Part shown: positions 27,145-36,035 of the stretch, one piece after another | Position numbering within the stretch: the first letter of the stretch is position 1 | Layout: each line of letters opens with the position of its first letter | Source of the DNA: Zobellia uliginosa | Lineage (GTDB): Bacteria; Bacteroidota; Bacteroidia; Flavobacteriales; Flavobacteriaceae | Assembly: GCF_900156625.1 (NCBI RefSeq) | Contig: NZ_FTOB01000001.1 | Location: 620,001-684,000, forward strand | Direction: 5' to 3' | DNA: 64,000 nt | Position numbers and translations under genes: made by a program | Notes under the pieces: generated by a model | Told to the model about the DNA's origin: nothing | Databases searched by the model: none | Seen by the model: the letters and a program-made list of their open reading frames with translations, nothing else

Positions 27145-28185
27145 ATGGAATATACTACTTTGCCCCACACCGATATTGAGGTCAGTAAAATTTGTCTCGG
27201 CACTATGACCTGGGGTAACCAGAATACGGAAGCGGAGGGTCATGAGCAGATGGATTTTGCCTTGGATAAAGGGGTCAATTTTTTTGATACGGCCGAACTG
27301 TACCCGGTTCCTGCGCACCCAGACCGTCATTCCGATACCGAAAAGATCATCGGTACCTGGTTTAAGAAAAATGGCAATCGCGACAAGGTGATTTTAGGAA
27401 CTAAAATTGCTGGAAAAGCCGATTTTACGAAATTTATCAGAACCACAGGCTTTACACCTGACTCCATCCGTAGTGCGGTCGATGCCAGTTTAGAGCGTCT
27501 TCAGACCGATTATATCGATCTGTATCAACTGCATTGGCCGGAAAGGAATACCAATTACTTTGGAAAAAGAGGGTATACGCACGATGTTTCCGACCATTGG
27601 GAAGATAATATTCACCAAGTTCTTGAGACCTTGCGCGATTTGATACGCGAAGGGAAGATCAGGCAGGTGGGGATTTCGAACGAAACACCATGGGGAACCA
27701 TGCGTTTTTTAACCGAAAGCAAGGTGCACGCCAGTTTGCCAAGGGCGATTACCATTCAAAACCCCTATAGCTTGTTGAACCGTCAATTCGAAGTGGGACT
27801 GTCGGAGATATCCATTCGCGAGAAAGTCGGACTTTTGGCCTATTCCCCTCTGGGTTTTGGTACCTTGTCGGGAAAATATTTAGGAGGTATGCAACCGGCT
27901 ACGGCTAGAATTACCTTGTTCCCCAATTATAAGCGGTATAGTAGTGAGCAGGCGGTAAGGGCCACTGAAAAATATCATAAACTGGCCCAAGAACACGGGC
28001 TCTCAATGGCGCAAATGGCTTTGGCTTTTGTAAATACACGACCCTTCGTTACCAGTACCATCATTGGTGCTACCTCAATAGGGCAGTTAGATCAAAATAT
28101 AGCAAGTATAGACTTGACCCTAAGTGAAGAGGTGCTTAAGGGCATAGATGAAATACATAACGCCATACCCAATCCGGCACCCTAA
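27145..28185 (+). CDS. Aldo/keto reductase, Tas-like
   Basis: A 346-residue NADPH-dependent oxidoreductase of the aldo/keto reductase superfamily. It has ICLGTMTWGNQN at the start, the catalytic Asp-Tyr region FFDTAELYPVP, Lys in ILGTKIAG, YIDLYQLHWPERNTNYFGKR, and a C-terminal cofactor segment STIIGATSIGQLDQN. The loop with the HPDRHSDTEKIIGTWF insert is characteristic of Tas-type members. The natural substrate is unknown. It stands alone behind a clear promoter, followed 9 bp after the stop by a small membrane-peptide gene. Confidence 0.93.
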   Translation: MEYTTLPHTDIEVSKICLGTMTWGNQNTEAEGHEQMDFALDKGVNFFDTAELYPVPAHPDRHSDTEKIIGTWFKKNGNRDKVILGTKIAGKADFTKFIRTTGFTPDSIRSAVDASLERLQTDYIDLYQLHWPERNTNYFGKRGYTHDVSDHWEDNIHQVLETLRDLIREGKIRQVGISNETPWGTMRFLTESKVHASLPRAITIQNPYSLLNRQFEVGLSEISIREKVGLLAYSPLGFGTLSGKYLGGMQPATARITLFPNYKRYSSEQAVRATEKYHKLAQEHGLSMAQMALAFVNTRPFVTSTIIGATSIGQLDQNIASIDLTLSEEVLKGIDEIHNAIPNPAP

Positions 28186-28194
28186 ACCGTATTT

Positions 28195-28293
28195 ATGTTT
28201 TTTTTAAAAGTAGGCCTTGGGCAATTGATCGTCATCGTTGCGGTCATCTTGATTATCTTGGTTACGGCCCGTATACTGCGTGATAAGAGATAG
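28195..28293 (+). CDS. Predicted 32-residue single-pass membrane peptide
   Basis: An ATG at 28195 opens a 32-codon frame ending in TAG at 28291-28293. The product has a short N-terminus (MFFLKVGLGQ), a strong hydrophobic stretch of about 15 residues (LIVIVAVILIILVTA) and a basic tail (RILRDKR), a normal positive-inside small membrane protein. It starts 9 bp after the aldo/keto reductase stop and could be co-transcribed. The GLGQLIVIVAVIL segment faintly recalls the start of TatA-like proteins, but the amphipathic helix of TatA is missing. Function unknown. Confidence 0.5.
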   Translation: MFFLKVGLGQLIVIVAVILIILVTARILRDKR

Positions 28294-28313
28294 GGCAGGA
28301 TGTAGTAGCGGGA

Positions 28314-29675
28314 TTAGCCGAACAAAGCGCTGACCATATCTTCAATTTCGGAAACGAGATGGATTTCGATTTTCGTGTTCTTCAAGGTGATTTTGTTATT
28401 CTTGGAAACATATATTGATGTGAAGCCGAGTTTTTCCGCTTCCGAAATCCGTTGGTCTACCCGCTGTACAGGTCGTATTTCGCCTGCAAGTCCTACTTCC
28501 GCAGCAAAACACACCCCTTTTTCAATGGGTATATCCTCGTTGCTCGATAGTATGGCGGCGATGACCGCAAGGTCTATGGCAGGGTCGTCTACAGATATTC
28601 CTCCGGTAATATTCAAAAAGACATCTTTCGCCCCTAATTTGAATCCGGCCCTTTTTTCAAGCACGGCCAATAGCATATTGAGCCGTTTGGCGTTATAGCC
28701 TGTGGTAGAGCGTTGAGGTGTACCGTAGACGGCCGTGCTCACCAGGGCTTGTATTTCTATCATCAGGGGGCGCATACCCTCTACGGTGGAGGCTATGGCC
28801 GTTCCGCTTAATCCTTCGTCGTTTTTGGAAATCAATATTTCGGAAGGGTTGTTGACCTGTCTGAGTCCTCCTCCCTGCATTTCGTAGATGCCTAGCTCGG
28901 CCGTTGACCCGAAGCGGTTCTTTAGGGCCCTAAGAATACGGTATACGTAGTTTCGGTCACCTTCAAACTGCAATACGGTGTCGACCATGTGTTCCAGGAT
29001 CTTTGGTCCTGCAATAGAGCCATCTTTGGTAATGTGTCCAATTAAAATGACAGGGGTATTGGTCTCTTTGGCAAATTTGATGAGTTCAGCGGTGCATTCA
29101 CGTACCTGCGATATGCTTCCCGCAGCCGATTCTATATAATCGGAATGAAGGGTTTGAATGGAGTCGATAACGACAATATCGGGTTCGGTAGCCTCTATTT
29201 GCCTGAAAATGTTTTGGGTCTTGGTTTCGGTTAAAATGAAACAGGTTTCGCTGTTGGGGAGGATTCTATCCGCCCTCATTTTGATTTGTTTTTGGCTTTC
29301 TTCCCCTGAAACGTAAAGCGTTCTATACGGAAGTTTTAGTGCGATCTGCAAAAGCAAGGTACTTTTGCCTACGCCGGGTTCGCCTCCCAGTAAAACCAAT
29401 GCCCCTGGAACGAGTCCCCCTCCCAGAACACGGTTGAATTCTAGGTCAAAAGTGTTTAGGCGAAGCTCCTTGTCCGTGCTAATTTCGTTGACACGTAAGG
29501 GTTTGGCTATTTTTGAAACAGTTGTAGTGTTTGCCTTCCAGCTTGTTTTTTCTTCCTTTTGAATGACTTCCTCAACTACGGTATTCCATTCTTTACAAGC
29601 GGAACATTGTCCCACCCATTTGGCGTATTGAGTGCCGCAGTTCTGGCAGAAAAAGGCTGTTTTTGTTTTGGCCAT
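28314..29675 (-). CDS. radA: DNA repair protein RadA
   Basis: A recombination helicase acting on branched DNA. The 453 residues carry an N-terminal C4 zinc finger (CQNCGTQYAKWVGQCSAC), a RecA-like ATPase with Walker A GGEPGVGKSTL and Walker B IVVIDSIQTL, the RadA-specific KNRFG motif, and a Lon-protease-like C-terminal domain (from about 285) without peptidase activity in the family. It is last in the panC-panD run, 69 bp after the esterase-like gene. Confidence 0.96.
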   Translation of the reverse strand: MAKTKTAFFCQNCGTQYAKWVGQCSACKEWNTVVEEVIQKEEKTSWKANTTTVSKIAKPLRVNEISTDKELRLNTFDLEFNRVLGGGLVPGALVLLGGEPGVGKSTLLLQIALKLPYRTLYVSGEESQKQIKMRADRILPNSETCFILTETKTQNIFRQIEATEPDIVVIDSIQTLHSDYIESAAGSISQVRECTAELIKFAKETNTPVILIGHITKDGSIAGPKILEHMVDTVLQFEGDRNYVYRILRALKNRFGSTAELGIYEMQGGGLRQVNNPSEILISKNDEGLSGTAIASTVEGMRPLMIEIQALVSTAVYGTPQRSTTGYNAKRLNMLLAVLEKRAGFKLGAKDVFLNITGGISVDDPAIDLAVIAAILSSNEDIPIEKGVCFAAEVGLAGEIRPVQRVDQRISEAEKLGFTSIYVSKNNKITLKNTKIEIHLVSEIEDMVSALFG

Positions 29676-29744
29676 ACTTACATTTTAAGTTGGCCTTAAA
29701 GGTAAAACTTTGTTTGATATTTGCGGGGTGTACCTTGTTGTTAT

Positions 29745-30887
29745 TTAGTATCCGAAATCAGCCTTCAAGGCATCGATTTTTTCCAAGGCCATCTCTTTGG
29801 TCAAGAAATCTATTTCATCCATGGCAAAGGCCTTTTCAAAAGTTTTGAAGGCTTTTTTGGGTTCGCCTATTTGCTCGTAGTATTCTCCCTCAAAATAGAA
29901 GCCCATCATGGTTTCCGGAAACTCTTTTTTGCAAAGGTCGGCAAGAGGTTTTAAGGACTCTACATCTTCCTTTTTTCGGCATGCGGCATATATGGCCATA
30001 ATGTCGTTAAGGTCTACTGTTTTTTTGAATCCGAATAAATCTTCTATGCTTTGATACTTGGTCTCTAAATATTGAAATGCAGGGTCTTCGGAAGTCAATA
30101 TTTGCGTTTTGTACTCTTTTGGACTAATAGGCTTGAACATACCGAAAATGTTGTCGAATGCCTTTCCTAGTCCGTAAGTGGCTATAGAAATATGGTCGGC
30201 GCCTTCGTATTGTAGAAAAGTGTAATGGAGCGATTCTTTGTCAATGGCCTTAATGGCCTTGTCCATTTGAAGAATGCGCGAGGTATTTTTGTTTTTTTCG
30301 GTTTCGACTATCAGCTGATAGAATATTTGTTTGTCAAAAGAGGCCAAGCGAGCGGGCACCCTGGTTTCCATTTCGGGGGCCAGGTCGGGTGATATGTTTA
30401 TGTAGGCGTTGAAGAGGGAATTCTCTTTAAATAACCAGTAGTTGGTGAAATTGGCCGTAATATCATATCCGACGATCATTTTAAACGGGGCTGTGCTATA
30501 GGTGAGATCGAGGAAGGGTATCATTTCCATTCCCAAAAATTCAAAGAAATTTTTGGCTTTTTCAGAAGGGAGTCCGGTGTCTGGTTCATAGGCGCAATCG
30601 TCAAGGCGAATGCTCTTCTTGCCTTGTTGTATACCTACGATGATACTGGCCGGCATACCGTGGAATTTATTGTAAAACTTAGCGTTGGCCACTACCTGGT
30701 CGAAGAGGTATTCACCATCTAGTACCACGATTAGGGGGTATTTCTTTTCTTTGTCGTAATCTTCTGGAATGTAATACTTTACATCTCTTCGTTCTTGTAA
30801 CTTGAACGATTCAAAAATTTCTTGGGTAACCTGGGCATTCAGGCTAACGCATAGTAGGCATGCAAAAAAAGTAAGTTTGCGTAACAT
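29745..30887 (-). CDS. Exported esterase-like alpha/beta-hydrolase with lost nucleophile, plus TPR-like tail
   Basis: A 380-residue protein with signal peptide LRKLTFFACLLCVSLNAQ. Residues about 25-260 follow the putative-esterase (BesA/IroE-like) fold: RRDVKYYIPEDYDKEKKYPL, VVLDGEYLFD, ASIIVGIQQ. At the nucleophile elbow, where GHSxGG is expected, the sequence reads VGYDITANF, so Ser is replaced by Asp. The C-terminal His region (EGADHISIATYG) is kept. Residues about 300-380 resemble helical TPR-like repeats (YEQIGEPKKAFKTFEKAFA). Likely a non-catalytic binding protein or an enzyme using different chemistry; this is inference. It lies in the panC-panD-flippase run, 27 bp after the preceding gene. 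Confidence 0.8.
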   Translation of the reverse strand: MLRKLTFFACLLCVSLNAQVTQEIFESFKLQERRDVKYYIPEDYDKEKKYPLIVVLDGEYLFDQVVANAKFYNKFHGMPASIIVGIQQGKKSIRLDDCAYEPDTGLPSEKAKNFFEFLGMEMIPFLDLTYSTAPFKMIVGYDITANFTNYWLFKENSLFNAYINISPDLAPEMETRVPARLASFDKQIFYQLIVETEKNKNTSRILQMDKAIKAIDKESLHYTFLQYEGADHISIATYGLGKAFDNIFGMFKPISPKEYKTQILTSEDPAFQYLETKYQSIEDLFGFKKTVDLNDIMAIYAACRKKEDVESLKPLADLCKKEFPETMMGFYFEGEYYEQIGEPKKAFKTFEKAFAMDEIDFLTKEMALEKIDALKADFGY

Positions 30888-30914
30888 GGTTTAGTTTTTG
30901 GGTACAACGAAACC

Positions 30915-31880
30915 TTATCGGTTTCTGTTGAATAACGGTAATACCAGAAAAGATATTGCCCCAAAAACTACGATCATGAGAGTTTGTGCGATCCACATAA
31001 TCCAACCAAAGGCATCGCCCGATACGGCACTGATGCCAAAAATGGCCAATGCACTGCTTACGGCAATGGGGTAAAGGCCTATGCCGCCATTGGTGGCGGT
31101 CATTGCGAAGGAGCCCGCTACAAAAGCAACCATAAGTTGGCTCAGTGATAAATGTATGGTTTCGGGCACGGTAAATTTAATTACCCACAGCATACCGACA
31201 TAACAAGCCCAAATGAAAAGCGTATGGAATACGAAGGCCCACTTTTTTTTCATTTTAAAGATGCTAAAAACACCTTCCATCAATCCCTTGATAAAGCCTT
31301 TGGTCTTCAGGGCGATGCTATGTGATGATTTTTTGATGAAAATAAAAAAGAGAATCAATCCGAAAAGTCCCACGCCCATTAAAAATAGCAGTCCTTTTAA
31401 GTTAAATCCTTTGTTCTGTAAAAAGCCTAGAATGCTGTCGGTCTGTAAGAGTAAGGTGAGGCCAATGAGCATTAGGAGCATGATGACATCTATAACCCGT
31501 TCGGTTACAATGGTGCCAAAGCCTTTTTCAAAGGGTACGTCTTCATAAGTGGTCAAGGCGGTGGCCCGAAGGATTTCGCCAGTTCTGGGGATGCCTAAAT
31601 TTGCAAAATAGGCCATTAGGATAATGAAAATGTTATTGATGATTTTGGGCTTGTACCCTAAGGGCTCCAGTAAGTAATTCCAGCGTATGGCACGGGAAAT
31701 ATGCCCGAGTATACCGAGGGCGATTGAAATGCCGACCCATAAAAGGTCTGCGTCCTTAATGTAAAATAATATCTGCTCCCTATCTTCTGGTGAAGTCTTG
31801 TAGTAAGAGTACCAAACTAAAAAAACTCCCAAGGCTATTGGGAGTGCTGTTTTTAGTGTTTTTTTGAGTTTTTGGTTCAA
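30915..31880 (-). CDS. Flippase-like/lysylphosphatidylglycerol synthase transmembrane-domain protein
   Basis: A 321-residue inner-membrane protein of the UPF0104/YbhN (LPG synthase TM) family with about seven to eight hydrophobic segments and the family motif region RAIRWNYLLEPLGYK then ANLGIPRTGEILRATAL. It lacks the soluble aminoacyl-transferase domain of MprF, so it is probably a lipid or polyprenol-linked substrate translocase. The start is TTG at 31880: a stop lies upstream in frame and no ATG precedes the first helix. It begins 2 bp after the panD stop, so translation is coupled. Confidence 0.87.
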   Translation of the reverse strand: MNQKLKKTLKTALPIALGVFLVWYSYYKTSPEDREQILFYIKDADLLWVGISIALGILGHISRAIRWNYLLEPLGYKPKIINNIFIILMAYFANLGIPRTGEILRATALTTYEDVPFEKGFGTIVTERVIDVIMLLMLIGLTLLLQTDSILGFLQNKGFNLKGLLFLMGVGLFGLILFFIFIKKSSHSIALKTKGFIKGLMEGVFSIFKMKKKWAFVFHTLFIWACYVGMLWVIKFTVPETIHLSLSQLMVAFVAGSFAMTATNGGIGLYPIAVSSALAIFGISAVSGDAFGWIMWIAQTLMIVVFGAISFLVLPLFNRNR

Positions 31881-31882
31881 GT

Positions 31883-32233
31883 CTACGTCAACAAATTAGT
31901 CTCTTCATTAGGGAATACCAACGCGGGGTTGAACGTTTTGGCTTCTTCGATATCCATACGCGCATACGTAATGAGAATAAGTACGTCGCCTACGGCCACC
32001 TTTCTGGCCGCAGCCCCGTTCAGGGTAAGTTCTCCACTGTTACGTGGACCCGGTATGGCGTAGGTCTCTAGACGTTCGCCATTGTTGTTGTTGACGATCT
32101 GTACTTTTTCGCCACGAATAATATTGGCGGCATCCATCAAATCTTCATCAATAGTTATGCTGCCGATATAGTTCAGGTCGGCGCCGGTAACTTTTACACG
32201 GTGTATTTTAGATTTTACAACTTCTATTTGCAT
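31883..32233 (-). CDS. panD: Aspartate 1-decarboxylase proenzyme
   Basis: Makes beta-alanine from aspartate for pantothenate synthesis. The 116-residue proenzyme contains the self-cleavage site Gly-Ser in [13 protein letters not shown], at which Ser25 becomes the catalytic pyruvoyl group. The conserved [20 protein letters not shown] is also present. It lies 17 bp after panC and 2 bp before the flippase-like gene. Confidence 0.96.
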   Translation of the reverse strand: MQIEVVKSKIHRVKVTGADLNYIGSITIDEDLMDAANIIRGEKVQIVNNNNGERLETYAIPGPRNSGELTLNGAAARKVAVGDVLILITYARMDIEEAKTFNPALVFPNEETNLLT

Positions 32234-32250
32234 GTGACAAAGATAATTAA

Positions 32251-33093
32251 TTATAGGGCAATATTGTCTATAAGTCGGACTCCGCCAGCATAAACGGCGA
32301 TAAACGCCCTATATTTTAGGTTTTCGTTTTTTATTGTAATCGGACGTAATGTGTTTACATCGGTTATTTCTATGTATTCCAGTTCTAGGTCTTCATGTTG
32401 GTCAAATTCTTTCTTGACCCAATCCACTACATAACTAGCACTTTTCGTGCCAAATTTTTCCTTGGCAGCAATTAGGGTGCTGTAGATGAACGATGCTTTT
32501 TGTCGTAATTCGGGCGATAACCTTTCATTGCGCGAACTCATGGCCAGTCCGCTAGGTTCCCTGACAATCGGGCAGCCTATGATCTCTACGGGTATTTGTT
32601 GCTGTTCGACCAGTTTCCTGATAATCTGTAGTTGCTGGAAATCTTTTTCGCCAAAATAGGCCCGGTCGGGTTTCACGAGCAAAAGAAGAGCTTCTACTAT
32701 AGTGCCCACGCCATTAAAATGGTCTTCTCTAAAGGCTCCCTCCATGACTTGGTCCAATCCTTCAAAATCATAGGTCTTGGCTTTGACGTTCTTATCGTAG
32801 ACCTCTTCGGCCGATGGGGCGAATATGATGATGTTTTCGGAGGTAGCTGACAGTAGATCGAGGTCGGCCTGCAGAGTTTGCGGATATTTTTCCAGGTCTT
32901 CTTTGTTGTTGAACTGGGTGGGGTTTACAAAGATGCTCACCACCACGGTCTCATTTTCGGCAATGGCCTGTTCGACCAATGATACATGACCTTTGTGGAG
33001 TGCTCCCATGGTAGGAACCAATGCCAAACGGTTTGTTTTTGGGAGTGCTGAAACGTGCTCGGTCAGCTCTTTTTTTGTTTTGAATACCAACAT
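32251..33093 (-). CDS. panC: Pantothenate synthetase
   Basis: Joins pantoate and beta-alanine with ATP to give pantothenate. The 280 residues include the HIGH-like [47 protein letters not shown] and the KMSKS-like MSSRNERLS. First gene of the panC-panD unit, placing two consecutive pathway steps together. It is divergent from the starch-synthase-like gene, with -7 boxes for both directions in the 104-bp gap. Confidence 0.97.
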   Translation of the reverse strand: MLVFKTKKELTEHVSALPKTNRLALVPTMGALHKGHVSLVEQAIAENETVVVSIFVNPTQFNNKEDLEKYPQTLQADLDLLSATSENIIIFAPSAEEVYDKNVKAKTYDFEGLDQVMEGAFREDHFNGVGTIVEALLLLVKPDRAYFGEKDFQQLQIIRKLVEQQQIPVEIIGCPIVREPSGLAMSSRNERLSPELRQKASFIYSTLIAAKEKFGTKSASYVVDWVKKEFDQHEDLELEYIEITDVNTLRPITIKNENLKYRAFIAVYAGGVRLIDNIAL

Positions 33094-33113
33094 AGGTTTG
33101 TTTTAAAAGCGAG

Positions 33114-33121
33114 CAAACTTA
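33114..33121 (-). promoter_or_regulatory. -7 box for panC
   Basis: On the minus strand TAAGTTTG followed by C matches TAnnTTTG and lies about 20 bp before the panC ATG. No -33 TTG was seen at 17-23 bp. Confidence 0.45.
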
Positions 33122-33152
33122 CTATAATTACGGCTAATGTGCATAATTTTTG

Positions 33153-33160
33153 TAATTTTG
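33153..33160 (+). promoter_or_regulatory. -7 box for the starch-synthase-like gene
   Basis: TAATTTTG followed by C matches TAnnTTTG, 37 bp before the ATG at 33198. It is arranged back-to-back with the panC box 32 bp away. Confidence 0.45.
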
Positions 33161-33197
33161 CACGCACGTTGCACCAAATACATAAAACATTGCAAAT

Positions 33198-34007
33198 ATG
33201 AATGGTAAAAAGATATTGTTCGTATCATCGGAGTTGGTACCCTATCTTCCGGAGAACGAAGTTTCCCTAATGTCTTATGAAACGCCAAGGATGGTCAACA
33301 GCAATGGTGGCCAAATTCGCATATTCATGCCTCGGTACGGAAATATTAATGAGCGAAGACATCAACTTCACGAAGTTATACGTCTGTCAGGGATGAATCT
33401 TGTGATCAACGATATCGATATGCCGCTTATTATAAAAGTCGCTTCCATACCGAGAGAGCGTATTCAGGTGTATTTCATAGACAATGACGAATACTTCAAA
33501 CGAAAGGCGACCTTTACCGATGCTGAAGGCACTTTGTTTCCAGATAATGATCAGCGCGCCATCTTTTTTGCAAAGGGTGTGGTTGAGACCGTTAAGAAAT
33601 TGAATTGGTCTCCCGATATTATCCATGTCCATGGTTGGATGGCTTCTTTATTGCCATTGTACCTAAAGAAATACTACGCAGACGAACCTTTGTTCAATGC
33701 CAGTAAAATTGTGACATCGGTATACGGTAAGTCCTTTGAGGGCGAGCTTGATTCCGACATGATCAAAAAAGTGGCTTTTGACGGTATTGCCGAAGAAAGT
33801 ATAGCTCCGCTAAAAACTCCTACATATAATAATTTGTTAAAGGTTGCGGTAGATCATTCCGATGCCATTATTTTAGCGGCGGAAGATATTCCAGAAGATT
33901 TACAAAGCCATATATCCAACCTTGAAAAACCTGTGTTGCCGTACGTTACCCTTCAAGAATTTGAAGAGGCATACGCCAATTTTTATAACACTGAAGTTTT
34001 AAATTAG
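33198..34007 (+). CDS. Reduced starch/glycogen synthase-like protein (GT5 N-terminal domain only)
   Basis: At 269 residues it covers only the N-terminal Rossmann half of the GT5 family, whose full length is about 480. Recognisable parts are KKILFVSSELVPYL, IRIFMPRYGNIN and DIIHVHGWMASLLPLYLKK. Where GT5 enzymes have the ADP-glucose-contacting KTGGL, this protein has ENEVS, and the whole C-terminal nucleotide-binding domain is absent. Databases call such proteins glycogen synthase, but classical activity is unlikely from this sequence. The short form is widespread in Bacteroidota, next to DUF4270 and glmS, as I recall. The stop is 5 bp before the DUF4270 lipoprotein start, indicating coupling. 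Confidence 0.85.
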   Translation: MNGKKILFVSSELVPYLPENEVSLMSYETPRMVNSNGGQIRIFMPRYGNINERRHQLHEVIRLSGMNLVINDIDMPLIIKVASIPRERIQVYFIDNDEYFKRKATFTDAEGTLFPDNDQRAIFFAKGVVETVKKLNWSPDIIHVHGWMASLLPLYLKKYYADEPLFNASKIVTSVYGKSFEGELDSDMIKKVAFDGIAEESIAPLKTPTYNNLLKVAVDHSDAIILAAEDIPEDLQSHISNLEKPVLPYVTLQEFEEAYANFYNTEVLN

Positions 34008-34012
34008 CCCGA

Positions 34013-35848
34013 ATGATTTTTTTGAACAGATTGAAACTCCCTGCGCTGGCAGTAATAGTATTTGTCGCCATTTTTGCATCATGTGAAGAAGACTTGACAA
34101 CCATCGGCTCGGGCGTAGTCGGGGGTGAACCGTTCAAAAATAATAAGGCTACCTACGATGTCTTTGCCTATAATAAAAAAATAAAGGCCGTATCTGCGAA
34201 CCGGTTGGCCATTTATCAATTAGGCGTATACGATGATCCCCTTTACGGGAAAACCGAGGCAAGTGTGACCTCTCAAGTGTTATTGCCCAGTGAGAACCCT
34301 ATTTTTGGTTCCTATACCCAGGAACAAGAAGAAGAGGAAAACCCGAGTTCCGTTTTGCAGATTCCGGAAAATGAAACCATCGATTCGGTTTATCTGTATA
34401 TTCCTTTTTTGACCAACCCTTCAGGTGATGCCGATTTAGACGGACTTATAGATGCATTGGATAAGGATCCAACCGATCCCAATAGCGATACCGATGGCGG
34501 TGGTCTTACCGATAACCAGGAAAAAACAAAAGGTTCCAACCCGTTGGATCCCAATGATGACGAAGATGATACCGATTTTGTAAAAGACCAGTTTCGTAAG
34601 GCTTTCGATTTAGACAGTATTTACGTGGGCGGAAAACTGTACAATGAATTGGAGGATCCGGTGCCTAGCTTTAATCTGAAAGTGCAGCGATCTACATTTT
34701 TTATGCGAGACCTAGATCCTTCGGCTAATTTTGAGGAAGCGCAAGAGTATTATTCAAGTCAGGAATTTGCGCCGACTTTTGTTGATGAGGTGATTTATGA
34801 TAGTGCCGAGTCGGAGCCTATCGTGGTCAGTTCAAAGCAAATCCAATTGAAGAAGCGAGACGATGAATCAACGGAAGATGTTGATGAGTCTACCCAGTAT
34901 AGTTATTTGTCACCAGGTATTCGTGTGGCTTTGGACAAAGATTTCTTTCAGGAAAATATATTGGATAAGGAGGGGGCGACCGAACTCTCCAGTCAAAGCA
35001 ATTTTAAGGAGTTTTTACGAGGCTTGCATTTTTCGGTTTCCGGAGTGGAGAGCGATGTTATGTTCTTATTTAATATAAAGGCGGCGAACATTACAATTTC
35101 CTATAGTTATGATAGTGCCGATTCTGAGGGGAATGTCACTCCTCAAAGCAAGCAAAAAGATGTTGTTTTGGGCTTTGTAAGGGAATCGTATAGTTCTCAA
35201 GGCCAGCTTACCGGAATAGATGGTAATGCAGTAAATACTTTTGTGAACGAGGCTTATCCTTCTGAAATAACGGAAAATCTTGATACGGGTGAAAATGCAT
35301 CGAAGATTTATTTAAAGGGTGGAGCGGGTAGTTTTGCCGAAATCAAATTGTTCGATAGTGCAGGTAGTCGCGAGGTAATCAATGAGATCAAGTCCAAAAA
35401 TTGGATTATCAATGAGGCCAATCTTGTGTTTCATGTGGCCGATGATAACCTAGGGGAAGAGCCTAGCCGACTTTATTTGTTCAATATGGATACCAATACC
35501 GGATTGCCTTTGTCGGCTAGTGATGCTGATGGTCAATCTGCTGAATACGATGGGTATTTGGTCAAGTCGGATTCAGATGGAAGTTCTACCTATACGATAA
35601 ATATTACCACCTATCTTAATAGTTTGGTGTCGGGCAGTGCCGAAAATGTAAGCTTAGGTCTTACCGCTACGGCCAATGCATTTATTACGGCAACAGGCAA
35701 TGCAATGCTAGGGAATGGTGGCGAACAACAATTACCCGTAGCAAATACGTTGACCCCTTTGGGTACCGTTCTTTATGGTAGCTCGGTCGATGGTGCTGAT
35801 TCCGATAAGAAATTGGAGCTTGAAATTTTCTATACTGAAACCAACTAA
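34013..35848 (+). CDS. DUF4270 lipoprotein with thrombospondin type-3-like insert
   Basis: A 611-residue lipoprotein with lipobox Cys at residue 24 (VFVAIFASCEEDLTTIGSG). DUF4270 fills most of the length: YKTEASVTS-like entry (GKTEASVTSQVLLPS), SVYLYIPFLT, and the end KKLELEIFY. At about residues 139-185 an acidic stretch with repeated calcium-binding-like motifs (DADLDGLIDALDKDPTDP, NSDTDGGGLTDNQE) interrupts the domain, like thrombospondin type-3 repeats. The function of DUF4270 is unknown; outer-membrane or surface location is likely. It is translationally close to the GT5-like gene and followed by glmS. Confidence 0.87.
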   Translation: MIFLNRLKLPALAVIVFVAIFASCEEDLTTIGSGVVGGEPFKNNKATYDVFAYNKKIKAVSANRLAIYQLGVYDDPLYGKTEASVTSQVLLPSENPIFGSYTQEQEEEENPSSVLQIPENETIDSVYLYIPFLTNPSGDADLDGLIDALDKDPTDPNSDTDGGGLTDNQEKTKGSNPLDPNDDEDDTDFVKDQFRKAFDLDSIYVGGKLYNELEDPVPSFNLKVQRSTFFMRDLDPSANFEEAQEYYSSQEFAPTFVDEVIYDSAESEPIVVSSKQIQLKKRDDESTEDVDESTQYSYLSPGIRVALDKDFFQENILDKEGATELSSQSNFKEFLRGLHFSVSGVESDVMFLFNIKAANITISYSYDSADSEGNVTPQSKQKDVVLGFVRESYSSQGQLTGIDGNAVNTFVNEAYPSEITENLDTGENASKIYLKGGAGSFAEIKLFDSAGSREVINEIKSKNWIINEANLVFHVADDNLGEEPSRLYLFNMDTNTGLPLSASDADGQSAEYDGYLVKSDSDGSSTYTINITTYLNSLVSGSAENVSLGLTATANAFITATGNAMLGNGGEQQLPVANTLTPLGTVLYGSSVDGADSDKKLELEIFYTETN

Positions 35849-35982
35849 TTGTCTTAGAGTCAACTACGATAAGAATAATTCGTGAGTTTGTCGATGTGGG
35901 GTATGCTTTTTGCTTTATCATACCAATTAACGATAAATTACGTTTTATAAGTGTATTCTGAGGGGATTTGGGCAGCATCCAT

Positions 35983-35990
35983 TACATTTG
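35983..35990 (+). promoter_or_regulatory. -7 box for glmS
   Basis: TACATTTG followed by C matches the Bacteroidota -7 consensus, 46 bp before the ATG at 36036. No glmS ribozyme core is present in the short leader. Confidence 0.45.
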
Positions 35991-36035
35991 CGCCAAAGTA
36001 TATGTATTTCCCCAACTTTAATTAACTTAGATAGT

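Noticed and set aside
35849-36035. glmS ribozyme or riboswitch upstream of glmS
   Set aside because: The predicted leader is only about 40 bases and lacks the ribozyme core; a promoter box explains the region.
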